A stretch of 64,000 nucleotides of DNA from Microbispora rosea (lineage in GTDB: Bacteria > Actinomycetota > Actinomycetes > Streptosporangiales > Streptosporangiaceae): assembly GCF_900156315.1 (NCBI RefSeq), contig NZ_FTNI01000008.1, positions 62,001-126,000 of the forward strand, in the 5' to 3' direction. Under the pieces are notes generated by a model. That model was not told where the DNA came from and searched no databases. It worked only from the letters and a program-made list of their open reading frames with translations. A program made the translations under genes and the position numbers. Positions 47,732-58,120 of this stretch are shown here, piece after piece (position 1 is the first letter of the stretch; each line of letters opens with the position of its first letter).

Positions 47732-49414
47732 ATGGAGCCGGACGCGACGGGCGCCGAGTCGGTCGAGGCGGGCAGGGCCCGCTGGCAGGCGCGATACGAC
47801 GCCGCCTTCAAACGGGACCGTGAGTTCCGCACCCTGTCGGGGCTGGAGGTGGACCCCGTCTACGGGCCGCCCGGGGACGACCCCGGGTTCGAGCGCATCG
47901 GCTGGCCGGGGGAGTTCCCCTTCACCCGCGGCCTGTACGCCACCGGCTACCGCGGCCGTCCCTGGACCATCCGGCAGTTCGCCGGGTTCGGCAACGCCAC
48001 GCAGACCAACGAGCGCTACAAGATGATCCTCGGCGCCGGGGGCGGCGGTCTGTCGGTGGCGTTCGACATGCCGACGCTGATGGGCCGCGACTCCGACGAC
48101 TCCCGCTCGCTCGGCGAGGTGGGCCACTGCGGCGTGGCGATCGACTCGGCCCTCGACATGGACCTGCTGTTCGACGGCATCCCGCTCGGCGAGGTCACCA
48201 CGTCGATGACCATCAGCGGGCCCGCCGTACCGATCTTCTGCATGTACGTGGTCGCGGCCGAGCGGCAGGGCGTGCCGGTGGGCAAGCTGAACGGCACCCT
48301 GCAGACCGACATCTTCAAGGAGTACATCGCCCAGAAGGAGTGGCTGTTCGCCCCCGAGCCGCACCTGCGGCTGATCGGTGACCTGATGGAGTTCTGCGCC
48401 GCCGAGATCCCCGCGTACAAGCCGCTGTCGGTGTCGGGTTACCACATCCGCGAGGCGGGGGCCACGGCCGCGCAGGAGCTGGCCTTCACGCTCGCCGACG
48501 GCTTCGGCTACGTCGAGCTCGGCCTGTCGCGCGGGCTTGACGTGGACGTGTTCGCGCCAGGACTGTCGTTCTTCTTCGACGCGCACATCGACTTCTTCGA
48601 GGAGATCGCGAAGTTCCGCGCCGCGCGGCGCATCTGGGCCCGGTGGATGCGCGACGTGTACGGCGCGCGCACCGAGAAGGCGCAGTGGCTGCGCTTCCAC
48701 ACGCAGACGGCGGGGGTGTCGCTGACCGCGCAGCAGCCGGACAACAACATCGTCCGCACCGCGATCGAGGCGCTGGCGGCCGTGCTCGGCGGCACCAACT
48801 CGCTGCACACCAACGCGCTGGACGAGGTGCTCGCGCTGCCGTCGGAGAAGGCCGCCGAGATCGCGCTGCGCACCCAGCAGGTGATCATGGAGGAGACGGA
48901 GGTCGTCAACGTCGTCGACCCGCTGGGCGGCTCCTGGTACGTCGAGGCGCTGACCGACCGGCTGGAGGCCGAGGCGGAGAAGACCTTCGGGAAGATCCGG
49001 GAGATGGGCGGCGACGGCACGATGACCGCCGGCATCCTGCGGGGCATCGAGGACGGCTGGTTCATGTCCGAGATCGCCGAGTCGGCCTTCGACTACCAGC
49101 GCAAGCTGGAGAAGGGCGACAAGCGGATCGTCGGCGTGAACTGCCACACCGCGAGCGTGGAGGAGCCGCTGGAGATCCTGCGGATCAGCCACGAGGTCGA
49201 GGTCGAGCAGCGCAGGGTGCTGGCCGGGCGGCGCGCCGCGCGGGACCGGGAGGCCGTCGACGCGGCGCTGGCCGCCCTGCGGGCCGCCGCCAAGGGCGCC
49301 GACAACATGATCCCGCCCATGCTGGAGGCCGTACGGGCCGAGGCCACGCTGGGTGAGATCTGCGACGTCCTGCGCGAGGAGTGGGGCACCTACTCCGAGC
49401 CCGCCGCCTTCTAG
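47732..49414 (+). CDS. icmA: Isobutyryl-CoA mutase large subunit (IcmA type), adenosylcobalamin-dependent
   Basis: The 560-residue product has only the TIM-barrel substrate domain; the B12-binding domain must be a separate small subunit (IcmB), which is not in the window. Substrate-pocket residues are F83 ([10 protein letters not shown]) and Q201 ([10 protein letters not shown]). Methylmalonyl-CoA mutases have Tyr and Arg at these places, isobutyryl-CoA mutases Phe and Gln, so it should interconvert isobutyryl-CoA and n-butyryl-CoA. The ATG at 47732 follows GGGGAGGGA. The last bases overlap the convergent decarboxylase stop by 4 bp. MeaB and the adenosyltransferase elsewhere in the window fit its needs. 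Confidence 0.88.
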   Translation: MEPDATGAESVEAGRARWQARYDAAFKRDREFRTLSGLEVDPVYGPPGDDPGFERIGWPGEFPFTRGLYATGYRGRPWTIRQFAGFGNATQTNERYKMILGAGGGGLSVAFDMPTLMGRDSDDSRSLGEVGHCGVAIDSALDMDLLFDGIPLGEVTTSMTISGPAVPIFCMYVVAAERQGVPVGKLNGTLQTDIFKEYIAQKEWLFAPEPHLRLIGDLMEFCAAEIPAYKPLSVSGYHIREAGATAAQELAFTLADGFGYVELGLSRGLDVDVFAPGLSFFFDAHIDFFEEIAKFRAARRIWARWMRDVYGARTEKAQWLRFHTQTAGVSLTAQQPDNNIVRTAIEALAAVLGGTNSLHTNALDEVLALPSEKAAEIALRTQQVIMEETEVVNVVDPLGGSWYVEALTDRLEAEAEKTFGKIREMGGDGTMTAGILRGIEDGWFMSEIAESAFDYQRKLEKGDKRIVGVNCHTASVEEPLEILRISHEVEVEQRRVLAGRRAARDREAVDAALAALRAAAKGADNMIPPMLEAVRAEATLGEICDVLREEWGTYSEPAAF

Positions 49415-50802
49415 GCGTCCCCGAGCGCGGCGATGCGGTCGAGGAGGGACTCCAGGGTCTTGTCGTCGGTGGCGGGGGCGATGACCGTCACCCGCAGGTG
49501 GCGAACGCCCCCGACCTCGGCCGAGGTCAGGTGGAAGGAGCCCTCCTCCAGCAGGGTCTCGCGGATCTCGGCCTGGTCGCCGTCGCCGTAACGGAAGCAG
49601 ACGATGTTGCTCTCCGGCTCGTACGGGCAGTGGAAGCCGGGCCGCTCGCGGGCCAGCTCCCAGAAGCGGTGCGCGGCGGCGTACCGCTCCGCCACGTGCT
49701 CGCCGAGGCCCCGCTCGCCCCGCCAGGCGAGGTTGAGGAACACCTTCAGCCCGAGCGCGGCCTTGGAGCACTCCACCGTCCTGCCGATCAGGTCGAACCC
49801 CTGGTCGCCGTAGAACAGGTAGCTGGCCCGCTGCCGGAACGCCGCGTCGAGGTCGCCCTCACGCCGGACGAGCACGGCCGCCACGAGGCCGGAGGTGCGC
49901 AGCATCTTGTGCGCGTCCCAGATGACGGAGTCGGCCAGCTCCACGCCGTCGAGCAGGTGGCGGTGCTCCTCGCTGAGCAGCGCCGACGCGCCGTGCGCGC
50001 CGTCCACGTGGAACCACAGGTCGTGCTCGGCGCAGAACTCGCCGATGGGCCGCAGGTCGTCGTACAGGCCGGTGCCGGTGGCGCAGGCGGCCGCGACCAG
50101 GGCCATCGGCCTGCGCCCGGCCCGCCGCGCCCGGTCGAGCCCCTCGGGCAGCCGGGTCACGTCGATCCTGCCCAGGTCGTCCACGTCGAGCGGTACGACC
50201 GCGCGCTCGCCGAGGCCGAGGATGGCCGCCGCCCGGGTGACCGAGTAGTGCGCCGAGGGCGGCGCGAGGAGGGCGAGATCGCCGGGCACGCCATCGGTCC
50301 ACGCGTCCGGTGCGGCGGCGGCCCGCGCGGCGAGCAGCGCGGTCAGGTTGGCCAGCGACCCGCCGTGGGTGAGCACCCCGCCGCCTTCGGGAAAGCCGAC
50401 TTTGGCGAGCATCCAGCGCAGCACCTCGAACTCGACGGTCGCCGCCGCGGCGCCCATCTCGTAGATCGCCATCGGGTTGTTGATCGCCCCGTGGACGAAG
50501 TCGGCCAGCGCGGCGGGGAAGTCGGGCGCGGCCGTCTGATGGGCGAGGTAGGCCGGATGGTGCAGCCGCGTGCCCTCCACCAGGTAGGTGTCGAGCCACT
50601 CCTGGTAGCTCTCCGGGGTCATGCCGCCCTCCCGGATCCAGCGGGCGAGCCCGAGCCGCCCGGCCAGCTCCCCGGGCGGTCTGCGGCGGATCACCGGCGC
50701 CGTCCCGTCCTGGCTCTCCCGGACGTACGCGGCGAGGCCCTGGACGGTCATCTCGGCGGCGTGGACGAAGTCGTCGATATCCCAGGCGTGATTCGGGGTC
50801 AT
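49411..50802 (-). CDS. PLP-dependent group II amino-acid decarboxylase
   Basis: The 463-residue product belongs to the glutamate/aromatic-amino-acid decarboxylase fold. It shows HPAYLAHQTAAPDF, TVEFEVLRWMLAKVGF, GGVLTHGGSLANLTALLAAR, FHVDGAHGASALLS and the Schiff-base lysine in IWDAHKMLRTS. The substrate amino acid cannot be read reliably. The stop codon shares CTAG with the icmA stop. An AsnC-type regulator is divergent across 66 bp, which suggests regulation by an amino acid (inference). Confidence 0.88.
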   Translation of the reverse strand: MTPNHAWDIDDFVHAAEMTVQGLAAYVRESQDGTAPVIRRRPPGELAGRLGLARWIREGGMTPESYQEWLDTYLVEGTRLHHPAYLAHQTAAPDFPAALADFVHGAINNPMAIYEMGAAAATVEFEVLRWMLAKVGFPEGGGVLTHGGSLANLTALLAARAAAAPDAWTDGVPGDLALLAPPSAHYSVTRAAAILGLGERAVVPLDVDDLGRIDVTRLPEGLDRARRAGRRPMALVAAACATGTGLYDDLRPIGEFCAEHDLWFHVDGAHGASALLSEEHRHLLDGVELADSVIWDAHKMLRTSGLVAAVLVRREGDLDAAFRQRASYLFYGDQGFDLIGRTVECSKAALGLKVFLNLAWRGERGLGEHVAERYAAAHRFWELARERPGFHCPYEPESNIVCFRYGDGDQAEIRETLLEEGSFHLTSAEVGGVRHLRVTVIAPATDDKTLESLLDRIAALGDA

Positions 50803-50868
50803 ACCGCGATGATGGCCTCAGTGGACGCTCGTTCGCCATATTCACCGAATCGACCAAGGAAAGAGGCC

Positions 50869-51336
50869 GTGAGCGCCGAACTGGATTCGACCGACAGGAA
50901 GATCCTGGAGCTGCTGCAGAAGGACGCGCGGCTGCCCAACAAGGATCTCGCCGAGCACGTCGGCGTCGCCCCCTCCACCGCTCTCGAACGCGTACGGTCG
51001 CTGCGCCGGCGCGGCCTGATCACGGCCTTCCGCGCGGAGGTCGACACCCAGGCGCTCGGACGGCCGCTGGAGGCGCTGCTGGCGCTGCGCGTGCGGCCCC
51101 ACACGAGTCAGCTGGTGGACCCGCTGCGGGCGTTCGTGCTCGGGCTCCCCGAGACGATCGCGCTGTTCCACGTGGCCGGCCCGCAGGACTTCCTGGTGCA
51201 TGTCGCGGTGCCCGACGCCGACCACCTGCACCGCCTGGTCCTCGAACGCATCCTGGTCCGCCAGGAGATCGTCCATCTGGAGACGACGCTGATCTTCCGT
51301 ACCGAGCGCAGGACCGTCCAGGGCCCGGTGAGCTGA
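50869..51336 (+). CDS. Lrp/AsnC-family regulator
   Basis: The 155-residue product has an N-terminal HTH (LDSTDRKILELLQKDARLPNKDLAEHVGVAPSTALERVRSL, in part) and a C-terminal RAM ligand domain (LEALLALRV; VAGPQDFLVHVAVPD). The GTG at 50869 follows AAGGAAAGAGG. It is divergent from the PLP decarboxylase; the shared 66 bp hold TTCG-N10-CGAA, a possible Lrp-type site. It likely controls the decarboxylase in response to the substrate amino acid (inference). Confidence 0.9.
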   Translation: MSAELDSTDRKILELLQKDARLPNKDLAEHVGVAPSTALERVRSLRRRGLITAFRAEVDTQALGRPLEALLALRVRPHTSQLVDPLRAFVLGLPETIALFHVAGPQDFLVHVAVPDADHLHRLVLERILVRQEIVHLETTLIFRTERRTVQGPVS

Positions 51337-51372
51337 GGAGACGGGCCGGCCGAAGGGCGGTGACGGCCGGCC

Positions 51373-51879
51373 TCAGACGCCCACGGTCCCGTCGACGCCC
51401 TCGCGCAGGAAGTCGGCGTGGCCGTTGTGCCGGGCGTACTCATGGATCATGTGCAGCATCACCAGCCGCAGCGACACCTCCTCGTCCCACCGGGGCGCGT
51501 AGGCGACGACGTCGAGCGACTCCGCCGCGCGCTCGATCCTGCGGGAGTGCTCGACCTCCGCCTGCCAGGCGGCGAAGGCCTCCGCGCCGGTGGACCCGCT
51601 CGGGTCGTACGCCGCCTGGTAGTCGTCCTCCTCCGACCAGACGAGCGGCACGTCCTCCTTGCCGATCACCCGGCGGAACCACGCGCGTTCGACCTCGGCC
51701 ATGTGCCTGACCAGGCCGAGCAGCGTGAGCGTCGACGGCGGCATCGACCTGCGGCGCAGCTCCTCGTCCGACAGCCCGTCGCATTTCAGTGCGAGCGTGG
51801 CCCGGTGGTAGTCGAGGAACGCCCGGAGCATCTCGCGCTCACCGGCGACGCTCGGCGGGCCGATGCGTTCCACTGCCAT
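51373..51879 (-). CDS. DinB/DUF664-family protein
   Basis: The 168-residue product is a four-helix bundle with metal-ligand histidines in LLGLVRHMAEVER and LHMIHEYARHNGHADFLRE, the DinB/DUF664 pattern. Members include mycothiol- or bacillithiol-dependent enzymes; no clear choice is possible. The ATG at 51879 has an AAGGAGCAGGAC ribosome binding site. It is convergent with the AsnC gene. Confidence 0.85.
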   Translation of the reverse strand: MAVERIGPPSVAGEREMLRAFLDYHRATLALKCDGLSDEELRRRSMPPSTLTLLGLVRHMAEVERAWFRRVIGKEDVPLVWSEEDDYQAAYDPSGSTGAEAFAAWQAEVEHSRRIERAAESLDVVAYAPRWDEEVSLRLVMLHMIHEYARHNGHADFLREGVDGTVGV

Positions 51880-52008
51880 GTCCTGCTCCTTCTATATGGC
51901 GATTTGTGCGCCGTTCACCCTACGACGGGCGCCGGCTCGCCCCGATCACCGGAGGAATGGGGCGGGGATCGCACGGATCACGCGGGCGCGTACGGCAGGA
52001 TTGGGGGT

Positions 52009-52926
52009 ATGGCAGCGGAGTTCTCTCGACCTGGATCGCTCTACGGCGCCGTGGACCTCGGCGCGCGCAAGCAGGCACTCGAGGCCCAGGCGCGGCGTGA
52101 GGCCGCCGGGCCGTCCGGAGCCGCCTCGGCGGACGTCATCGAGGTGACCTCGGCCACCTTCAACGCCGAGGTGGTGGAGCGCTCCCTGAGCGTCCCCGTC
52201 ATCGTCGAGGCGACGGTGACCAGGGCCGAGCAGGTCCGGCAGTTCAGCGGCGTGATGGAGAAGCTGGCCGCGGAGGCGGCGGGCTCGTGGGTGCTGGCCA
52301 GGGTGGACGTGGAGGCCGACCCGCAGCTCGCCCAGGCGCTGCGGATGCGCGCGGTGCCCACCGTCTATCTGGCCTTCCAGGGGCAGCTCATGCCCCTGTT
52401 CGAGGGCCCACTGCCGGAGTCGCAGCTCCGGCAGGCGTTGGCGCAGGTGTTCGAGCAGCTCGGCGTGGAGCCGGCCGACGCGCTGGGCGAGGACCAGCCC
52501 GACGAGCCGCCGGTGGACCCCGAGCTCCTGGCGGCCGAGCAGGCCGTGGAGAAGGGCGACCTGGACGCCGCGGCCGCGGCCTTCGAGCGCCTCCTGGCGC
52601 GGTCGCCGTCGGACGAGGGCGCGAAGATCGGCCTCGCCGGGGTCGGGCTGCTGCGGCGCACGCAGGACCTCGACCCGGCCGACGTGCTGCGCCGGGCCGC
52701 GGAGAGTCAGGACGACGTGGACGCGCAGACCCAGGCCGCCGACGTGGAGATGGTCAGCGGGCAGGTGGACGAGGCGTTCGACCGGCTGGTCGCGCTCGTA
52801 CGGCGCGCCCGGGGCGCCGACAGGGACAAGGCGCGGGTTCATCTGCTGGGGCTGTTCGACGCGCTGCCCGCAGACGACCCGTCCGTCACGCGGGCGCGCA
52901 GGGCGCTGGCCAGCGCGCTTTTCTGA
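52009..52926 (+). CDS. YbbN/CnoX-like thioredoxin-fold and TPR co-chaperone lacking CxxC
   Basis: The 305-residue product has a thioredoxin fold (residues ~45-145; VPVIVEATVTRAEQVRQF, VDVEADPQLAQALRMRAVPTVYLAFQGQLM with cis-Pro) followed by TPR-like helices (AEQAVEKGDLDAAAAAFERLLARSP). The CxxC site is replaced by TVTRAE, so it has no redox centre and probably works as a holdase or adaptor, as E. coli YbbN/CnoX does. CAGGAT at 51996 close to the ATG at 52009 may be a -10 for a near-leaderless transcript. Confidence 0.88.
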   Translation: MAAEFSRPGSLYGAVDLGARKQALEAQARREAAGPSGAASADVIEVTSATFNAEVVERSLSVPVIVEATVTRAEQVRQFSGVMEKLAAEAAGSWVLARVDVEADPQLAQALRMRAVPTVYLAFQGQLMPLFEGPLPESQLRQALAQVFEQLGVEPADALGEDQPDEPPVDPELLAAEQAVEKGDLDAAAAAFERLLARSPSDEGAKIGLAGVGLLRRTQDLDPADVLRRAAESQDDVDAQTQAADVEMVSGQVDEAFDRLVALVRRARGADRDKARVHLLGLFDALPADDPSVTRARRALASALF

Positions 52927-53163
52927 CCGGTTCCCGCCCGCGCCCGCCCGCCCCCTGCGGCACGGCGGCGCGCGGGCCGGGCACGACGGGTGGCGGGACG
53001 GCACGGACACGGGCTGAAACACCCCGCGGGGGATGGCACGATGGATAGCACCCATGAGCCGTCCAGCCGGATGCGCGAGCGTGGCCGCCCACGCGGAGGC
53101 CGCGCCCCACTGGAGCAGCCGGGAGAGCACGGCCAGGCATCACCCGCAAAGGAGCGGATAGAC

Positions 53164-54573
<1,410 letters not shown>

Positions 54574-54663
54574 TCGATTCACCGGTCGGTGACGCCACCG
54601 TCACGATCGGTAACATGACGCGGCAAACCGGGGTCGGCGTACACGAATCCGCAATCCTCCCTC

Positions 54664-55251
54664 ATGATGGGATGTATGGCGGAGGCGATCTACGTCGGCG
54701 GGTTGCTTGTAGCGACGCCACTGCTCGACGACCCCAACTTCCGGCGTAGCGTCGTGCTCGTCCTGGAGCACGACGAGGACGGCGGCACCCTGGGTGTGGT
54801 GCTCAACCGGCCCAGCGAGATCGCCGTGACCCAGGTCTTACCTTCGTGGGACGCCCTGGTCACGGGTCCTCCGGTGCTGTTCGAGGGGGGCCCGGTGCAG
54901 ACGGACAGCGCGCTCGCGCTCGCCGTCGTGCTCAGCGGCGAGGAGCCGCTGGGCTGGCGCCGTCTGCAGGGCAGGGCGGCGGTCTCGCGCCTCGGCACGG
55001 TGGACCTCGACGCGCCCCCGGAGATCCTCGCGGGGGAGATCTCCCAGATGCGGATCTTCGCGGGCTACGCGGGCTGGACCGCGGGACAGCTCGAGAGCGA
55101 GCTCCAGGAGGGCGCCTGGTACGTCGTGGACTCCGAGCCGGGGGACACCTTCCACGCGAACCCGGCCACGCTGTGGCGCAACGTGCTGCGCAGGCAGAAG
55201 GGGGACCTGGCGCTGGTCGCCACCTTCCCCGACGACCCCCTGCTCAACTGA
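54664..55251 (+). CDS. YqgE/AlgH family protein
   Basis: The 195-residue product carries the DUF179 pattern: GGLLVATPLLDDPNFRRSVVLVLEHDEDGGTLGVVLNRPSE (in part), FEGGPVQTDSALAL, and MRIFAGYAGWTAGQLESE near the C-terminus. Its molecular role is unclear in all bacteria. Starts at 54664, 54667 and 54676 are all possible; the family starts near MAEAIYVGG (54676). No ribosome binding site is obvious. Confidence 0.88.
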   Translation: MMGCMAEAIYVGGLLVATPLLDDPNFRRSVVLVLEHDEDGGTLGVVLNRPSEIAVTQVLPSWDALVTGPPVLFEGGPVQTDSALALAVVLSGEEPLGWRRLQGRAAVSRLGTVDLDAPPEILAGEISQMRIFAGYAGWTAGQLESELQEGAWYVVDSEPGDTFHANPATLWRNVLRRQKGDLALVATFPDDPLLN

Positions 55252-55321
55252 TCCCCCCGGTGCGCCTGTTCTGGCGCGCCGGTCCTGGCGCGCCCGTCCC
55301 GGGCCGGCCGTGACGCGCGGA

Positions 55322-55348
55322 GGCCGGGCGCGGGGAGCGCGCCCGGCC
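55322..55348. terminator. 11-bp hairpin between yqgE and the mannanase gene
   Basis: GGCCGGGCGCG and CGCGCCCGGCC pair over a 5-nt loop in the 116-bp convergent gap. Confidence 0.7.
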
Positions 55349-55367
55349 GTGGGCGGGACGCCGCGTG

Positions 55368-56762
55368 TCAGCTCGCGGTGCAGCTCACCGCCGGCACCCC
55401 GTTGGCGCCGTTCCAGGAGCCGAGGAACCCGAACGAGGTGGACGCTCCGGCGCCGAGGCCGCCGTTGTAGCTCACGTTCCTGGCGGTTATCGACGACCCG
55501 TTCGACGTCACCGTGGCGTTCCACACCTGGGTGATCGCCTGGCCGTTGGCGTAGGTCCAGGTCACGGTCCAGCCGGAGATGGCGCTGGAGCCGGCCTTGA
55601 CGGTCACCTCACCCTGGAAGCCGCCGCCCCACTGGTTGGTGACCGTGTAGGTCGCCGCGCAGCCCTTGGCGCCGCCGGGGGACGGGCTGGGGCTCGGGGA
55701 CCTGCTCGGAGAGGCGCTCGGAGACGCGGACGGGCTGGGGGAGGCGGACGGGCTGGGAGACGGGCTCACCGGCGGCTGGCCGCTGTAGATCGTCGCCTCC
55801 TTGGCGGTCGACTTCACGCCGTTGGCGCCGTTGAAGAGCCGCTGGCCCCACGAGGTGAGCTGGTTGACGTTGAAGTTCGTCACCTGGTCCAGGTATTCGA
55901 CGCCGCCGCCGTTGCCGCTCCACGACCAGCCGAGGTAGCCGACGCCCCGCGACTGGGCCTGCGACATGATCGTGTCCTCGTCGGGGTCGCCGTCCGAGTG
56001 CATGTTGCCGAACTCGCCGATCACCAGCGGCAGGCCGGCGGTCTGGAACGCCTGGAGGTAGCCGGTGACCTCGGCCGCCGTGTCGAAGACGCCGTACATG
56101 TGGATCGAGAAGACGGTGTTCTTCTGGGGGTCGCTGTCGAAGACCGAGGCCGCGTTGTCGCGCATGACGAACTGCCAGTCCTGGCCCCAGTTGGGCGCGT
56201 CGACCATCAGCAGGTGCTGGAATCCGGCCGCCCGCATCCTGCTGATCGCGCTCTTGGTCGCGCTGGTCCAGGCGGACGGGCTGTTGTTGCCGTACGGCTC
56301 GTTGCCGATGTTGATGACGATGTAGTTCTCCTGGCCGGTCAGCACGCTCTTGAGACCGACCCAGTAGTCGACCGCCTGGTCGAGCGTGTACGCGCCGCTC
56401 TGCTCGCCGTATCCGGTGGTGTCGTGGTTCTCCAGCACGCAGATTAACCGGTTCTGCTTGCATAACGCGATGACGTTGGCGACGTCGCTCGCGGCGTTGG
56501 CCGTCCAGCGGCCGCCGCTCAGCACGACGCGGACGGTGTTCGCGCCCAGGGACTTGATGTTCGCGAACGAGCTCGTCTGGCTCGGGAACCAGGTGTGGGC
56601 GTGGCTGGTGCCCCGCATGATGAACTGGTTTCCGTTGGCTTCGAGGATCTTCGTGCCGCTGACGTGGAGTCCGGTCGCGGCCTGGGCGCTCTGGGTCATC
56701 GCGAGCACTGACGTCAAGAGGGCGAGGAGGGCCGCGCCCGCGGCGATGAAACGTGTTCTCAT
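55368..56762 (-). CDS. Secreted beta-mannanase (GH5_8) with C-terminal CBM2
   Basis: This secreted enzyme cuts beta-1,4-mannan backbones. The 464-residue product has a signal peptide ending near residue 28, then a GH5 catalytic domain (residues ~30-320) with acid/base E155 (INIGNEPYGN) and nucleophile E250 (LPLVIGEFGN). SHAHTWFP and LENHDTTGYGEQSGA are very like Streptomyces mannanases. A Pro/Ser linker with SPSPSAS repeats leads to a cellulose-binding family 2 module (ATYTVTNQWGGGFQGEVTV; WTVTWTYANGQAITQVWNA). The enzyme is thus held on cell wall cellulose while cutting mannan. Confidence 0.93.
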   Translation of the reverse strand: MRTRFIAAGAALLALLTSVLAMTQSAQAATGLHVSGTKILEANGNQFIMRGTSHAHTWFPSQTSSFANIKSLGANTVRVVLSGGRWTANAASDVANVIALCKQNRLICVLENHDTTGYGEQSGAYTLDQAVDYWVGLKSVLTGQENYIVINIGNEPYGNNSPSAWTSATKSAISRMRAAGFQHLLMVDAPNWGQDWQFVMRDNAASVFDSDPQKNTVFSIHMYGVFDTAAEVTGYLQAFQTAGLPLVIGEFGNMHSDGDPDEDTIMSQAQSRGVGYLGWSWSGNGGGVEYLDQVTNFNVNQLTSWGQRLFNGANGVKSTAKEATIYSGQPPVSPSPSPSASPSPSASPSASPSRSPSPSPSPGGAKGCAATYTVTNQWGGGFQGEVTVKAGSSAISGWTVTWTYANGQAITQVWNATVTSNGSSITARNVSYNGGLGAGASTSFGFLGSWNGANGVPAVSCTAS

Positions 56763-56882
56763 TCTGTACCTCGGGTGGGGGGATCGGCACCGGTGGAAGC
56801 GCCGAACGCACGATAGGCAGGGGGAGGCGGGGCCGTACAGGAGACGGCTCTTGGGGTGCTCTTCGGCGGGCGCGCCCCTACT

Positions 56883-56892
56883 GAACCGGTTC
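56883..56892. promoter_or_regulatory. GAACCGGTTC palindrome upstream of the mannanase gene
   Basis: The perfect 10-bp palindrome with a central CG lies 121 bp upstream of the mannanase start. Its symmetry fits LacI-family operators, which commonly regulate glycoside hydrolases in actinomycetes. No LacI gene is in the window, so this is a candidate only. Confidence 0.35.
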
Positions 56893-57022
56893 GGCAGCGC
56901 GTGCCATCGGACCAGCGCGATCTCCTGCCGTAGGCCCTCACCTGGGCCGTGTCATCCCGATGAAACGTTCACCGGACGGTCGCTGCGCGGGGGCGCGGAG
57001 GCCGTCTGTAGAGTCGGCTGCC

Positions 57023-58045
57023 ATGCCTGATCTCGGTCTGCCCGATCCCGGCGTGCCCGATCCTGGTGAGCCCGATCTCCGCTGGGCGCCTCCGGGCGCC
57101 GTGCGGTTCGCCGGCGGGGTGCCCGTCGCCCTCGTGGCGCCCGGTGCGGGGCTGCCGTCGCTGCCCGCGGCCGTGGGCGACATGGCGACGCTGCGCCGCA
57201 TCGACCTCGACGGGAACGCGTTGACGACCCTGCCCGGCTGGGTCGGACGCCTGGAGCGGCTGCGGGTCCTGTTGCTCTACGGCAACCGGATCGCGGCCAT
57301 CCCGCCGGAGGTGGGGCGTCTCGCCGCGCTCGAACACCTCAGCGTGGGGCGCAACGCGCTGACCGCGGTGCCGGACGCGCTGTGGCGGCTGAGCCGGCTG
57401 CGGTCGCTCAACCTGGCGGAGAACGAGATCGCGGACCTCCCCGCCGGCCTCGCCGGCCTTCGCGAGCTGCGCATGCTCGACCTCGGGCACAACCGGCTGC
57501 GCGAGGTGCCCGCGGAGATCGGCGATCTGCCCCGCCTCACGGACTACCTCTACCTGAGCGACAACGGGTTCACCTCGGTGCCCGCCTCGCTGGGGCGGCT
57601 CGACCGGCTCGGCTATCTCAACCTCGCGGAGAACCGGCTGGCAGCGCTGCCCTCGTCGATCGGCGGCATGGCCGGCCTGCACGAGCTGCGTGCCCACGAC
57701 AACCGGCTGACCACGCTGCCGGAGACGATCGGCCGTCTGACCGGCCTGCGCGAGCTGCACCTCAGGAACAACCGCCTCGCCGCGCTGCCCGAGTCGCTCG
57801 GCGGGCTGCGGGCGCTGCGTCACCTGGACCTGCGCGGCAACCCCCTGGAACGGCTGCCCGGCGCCGTCGTACGCCTGACCGAGCTGACCCACCTCGATCT
57901 GCGGGCGACCCGCCTCACCACGCTGCCCAGCGGGCTGGCGGAGCTGCCGCGGCTGGAGAAGCTCGACCTGCGCTGGGTCAAGTTCGACGAGACCCCCGCC
58001 TGTGTCCGCCCGCTGCGCGAACGCGGGTGCGTCGTCCTGCTGTGA
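57023..58045 (+). CDS. Leucine-rich-repeat protein
   Basis: The 340-residue product has a Pro/Asp/Leu-rich start (MPDLGLPDPGVPDPG), then about eleven LRRs of ~23 residues with consensus LxxLxLxxNxLxxLPxxIGxL. It has no signal peptide or membrane helix, so it is a cytoplasmic protein-interaction scaffold; no enzymatic domain is attached. LRRs of this kind are uncommon in actinobacteria and resemble the animal/plant Ras-binding type. Partners unknown. Confidence 0.9.
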   Translation: MPDLGLPDPGVPDPGEPDLRWAPPGAVRFAGGVPVALVAPGAGLPSLPAAVGDMATLRRIDLDGNALTTLPGWVGRLERLRVLLLYGNRIAAIPPEVGRLAALEHLSVGRNALTAVPDALWRLSRLRSLNLAENEIADLPAGLAGLRELRMLDLGHNRLREVPAEIGDLPRLTDYLYLSDNGFTSVPASLGRLDRLGYLNLAENRLAALPSSIGGMAGLHELRAHDNRLTTLPETIGRLTGLRELHLRNNRLAALPESLGGLRALRHLDLRGNPLERLPGAVVRLTELTHLDLRATRLTTLPSGLAELPRLEKLDLRWVKFDETPACVRPLRERGCVVLL

Positions 58046-58120
58046 GGACGGCTCCGAGGGCGGCTCCGAGGGTGGCGGTGCGGGCGGCGGTGCGGACTGC
58101 TGTGCGGACGTTCCGGCGCG

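Noticed and set aside
49381-50868. Plus-strand open frame ahead of the AsnC gene
   Set aside because: It is antisense to the PLP decarboxylase; the regulator starts at GTG 50869 with its own ribosome binding site.
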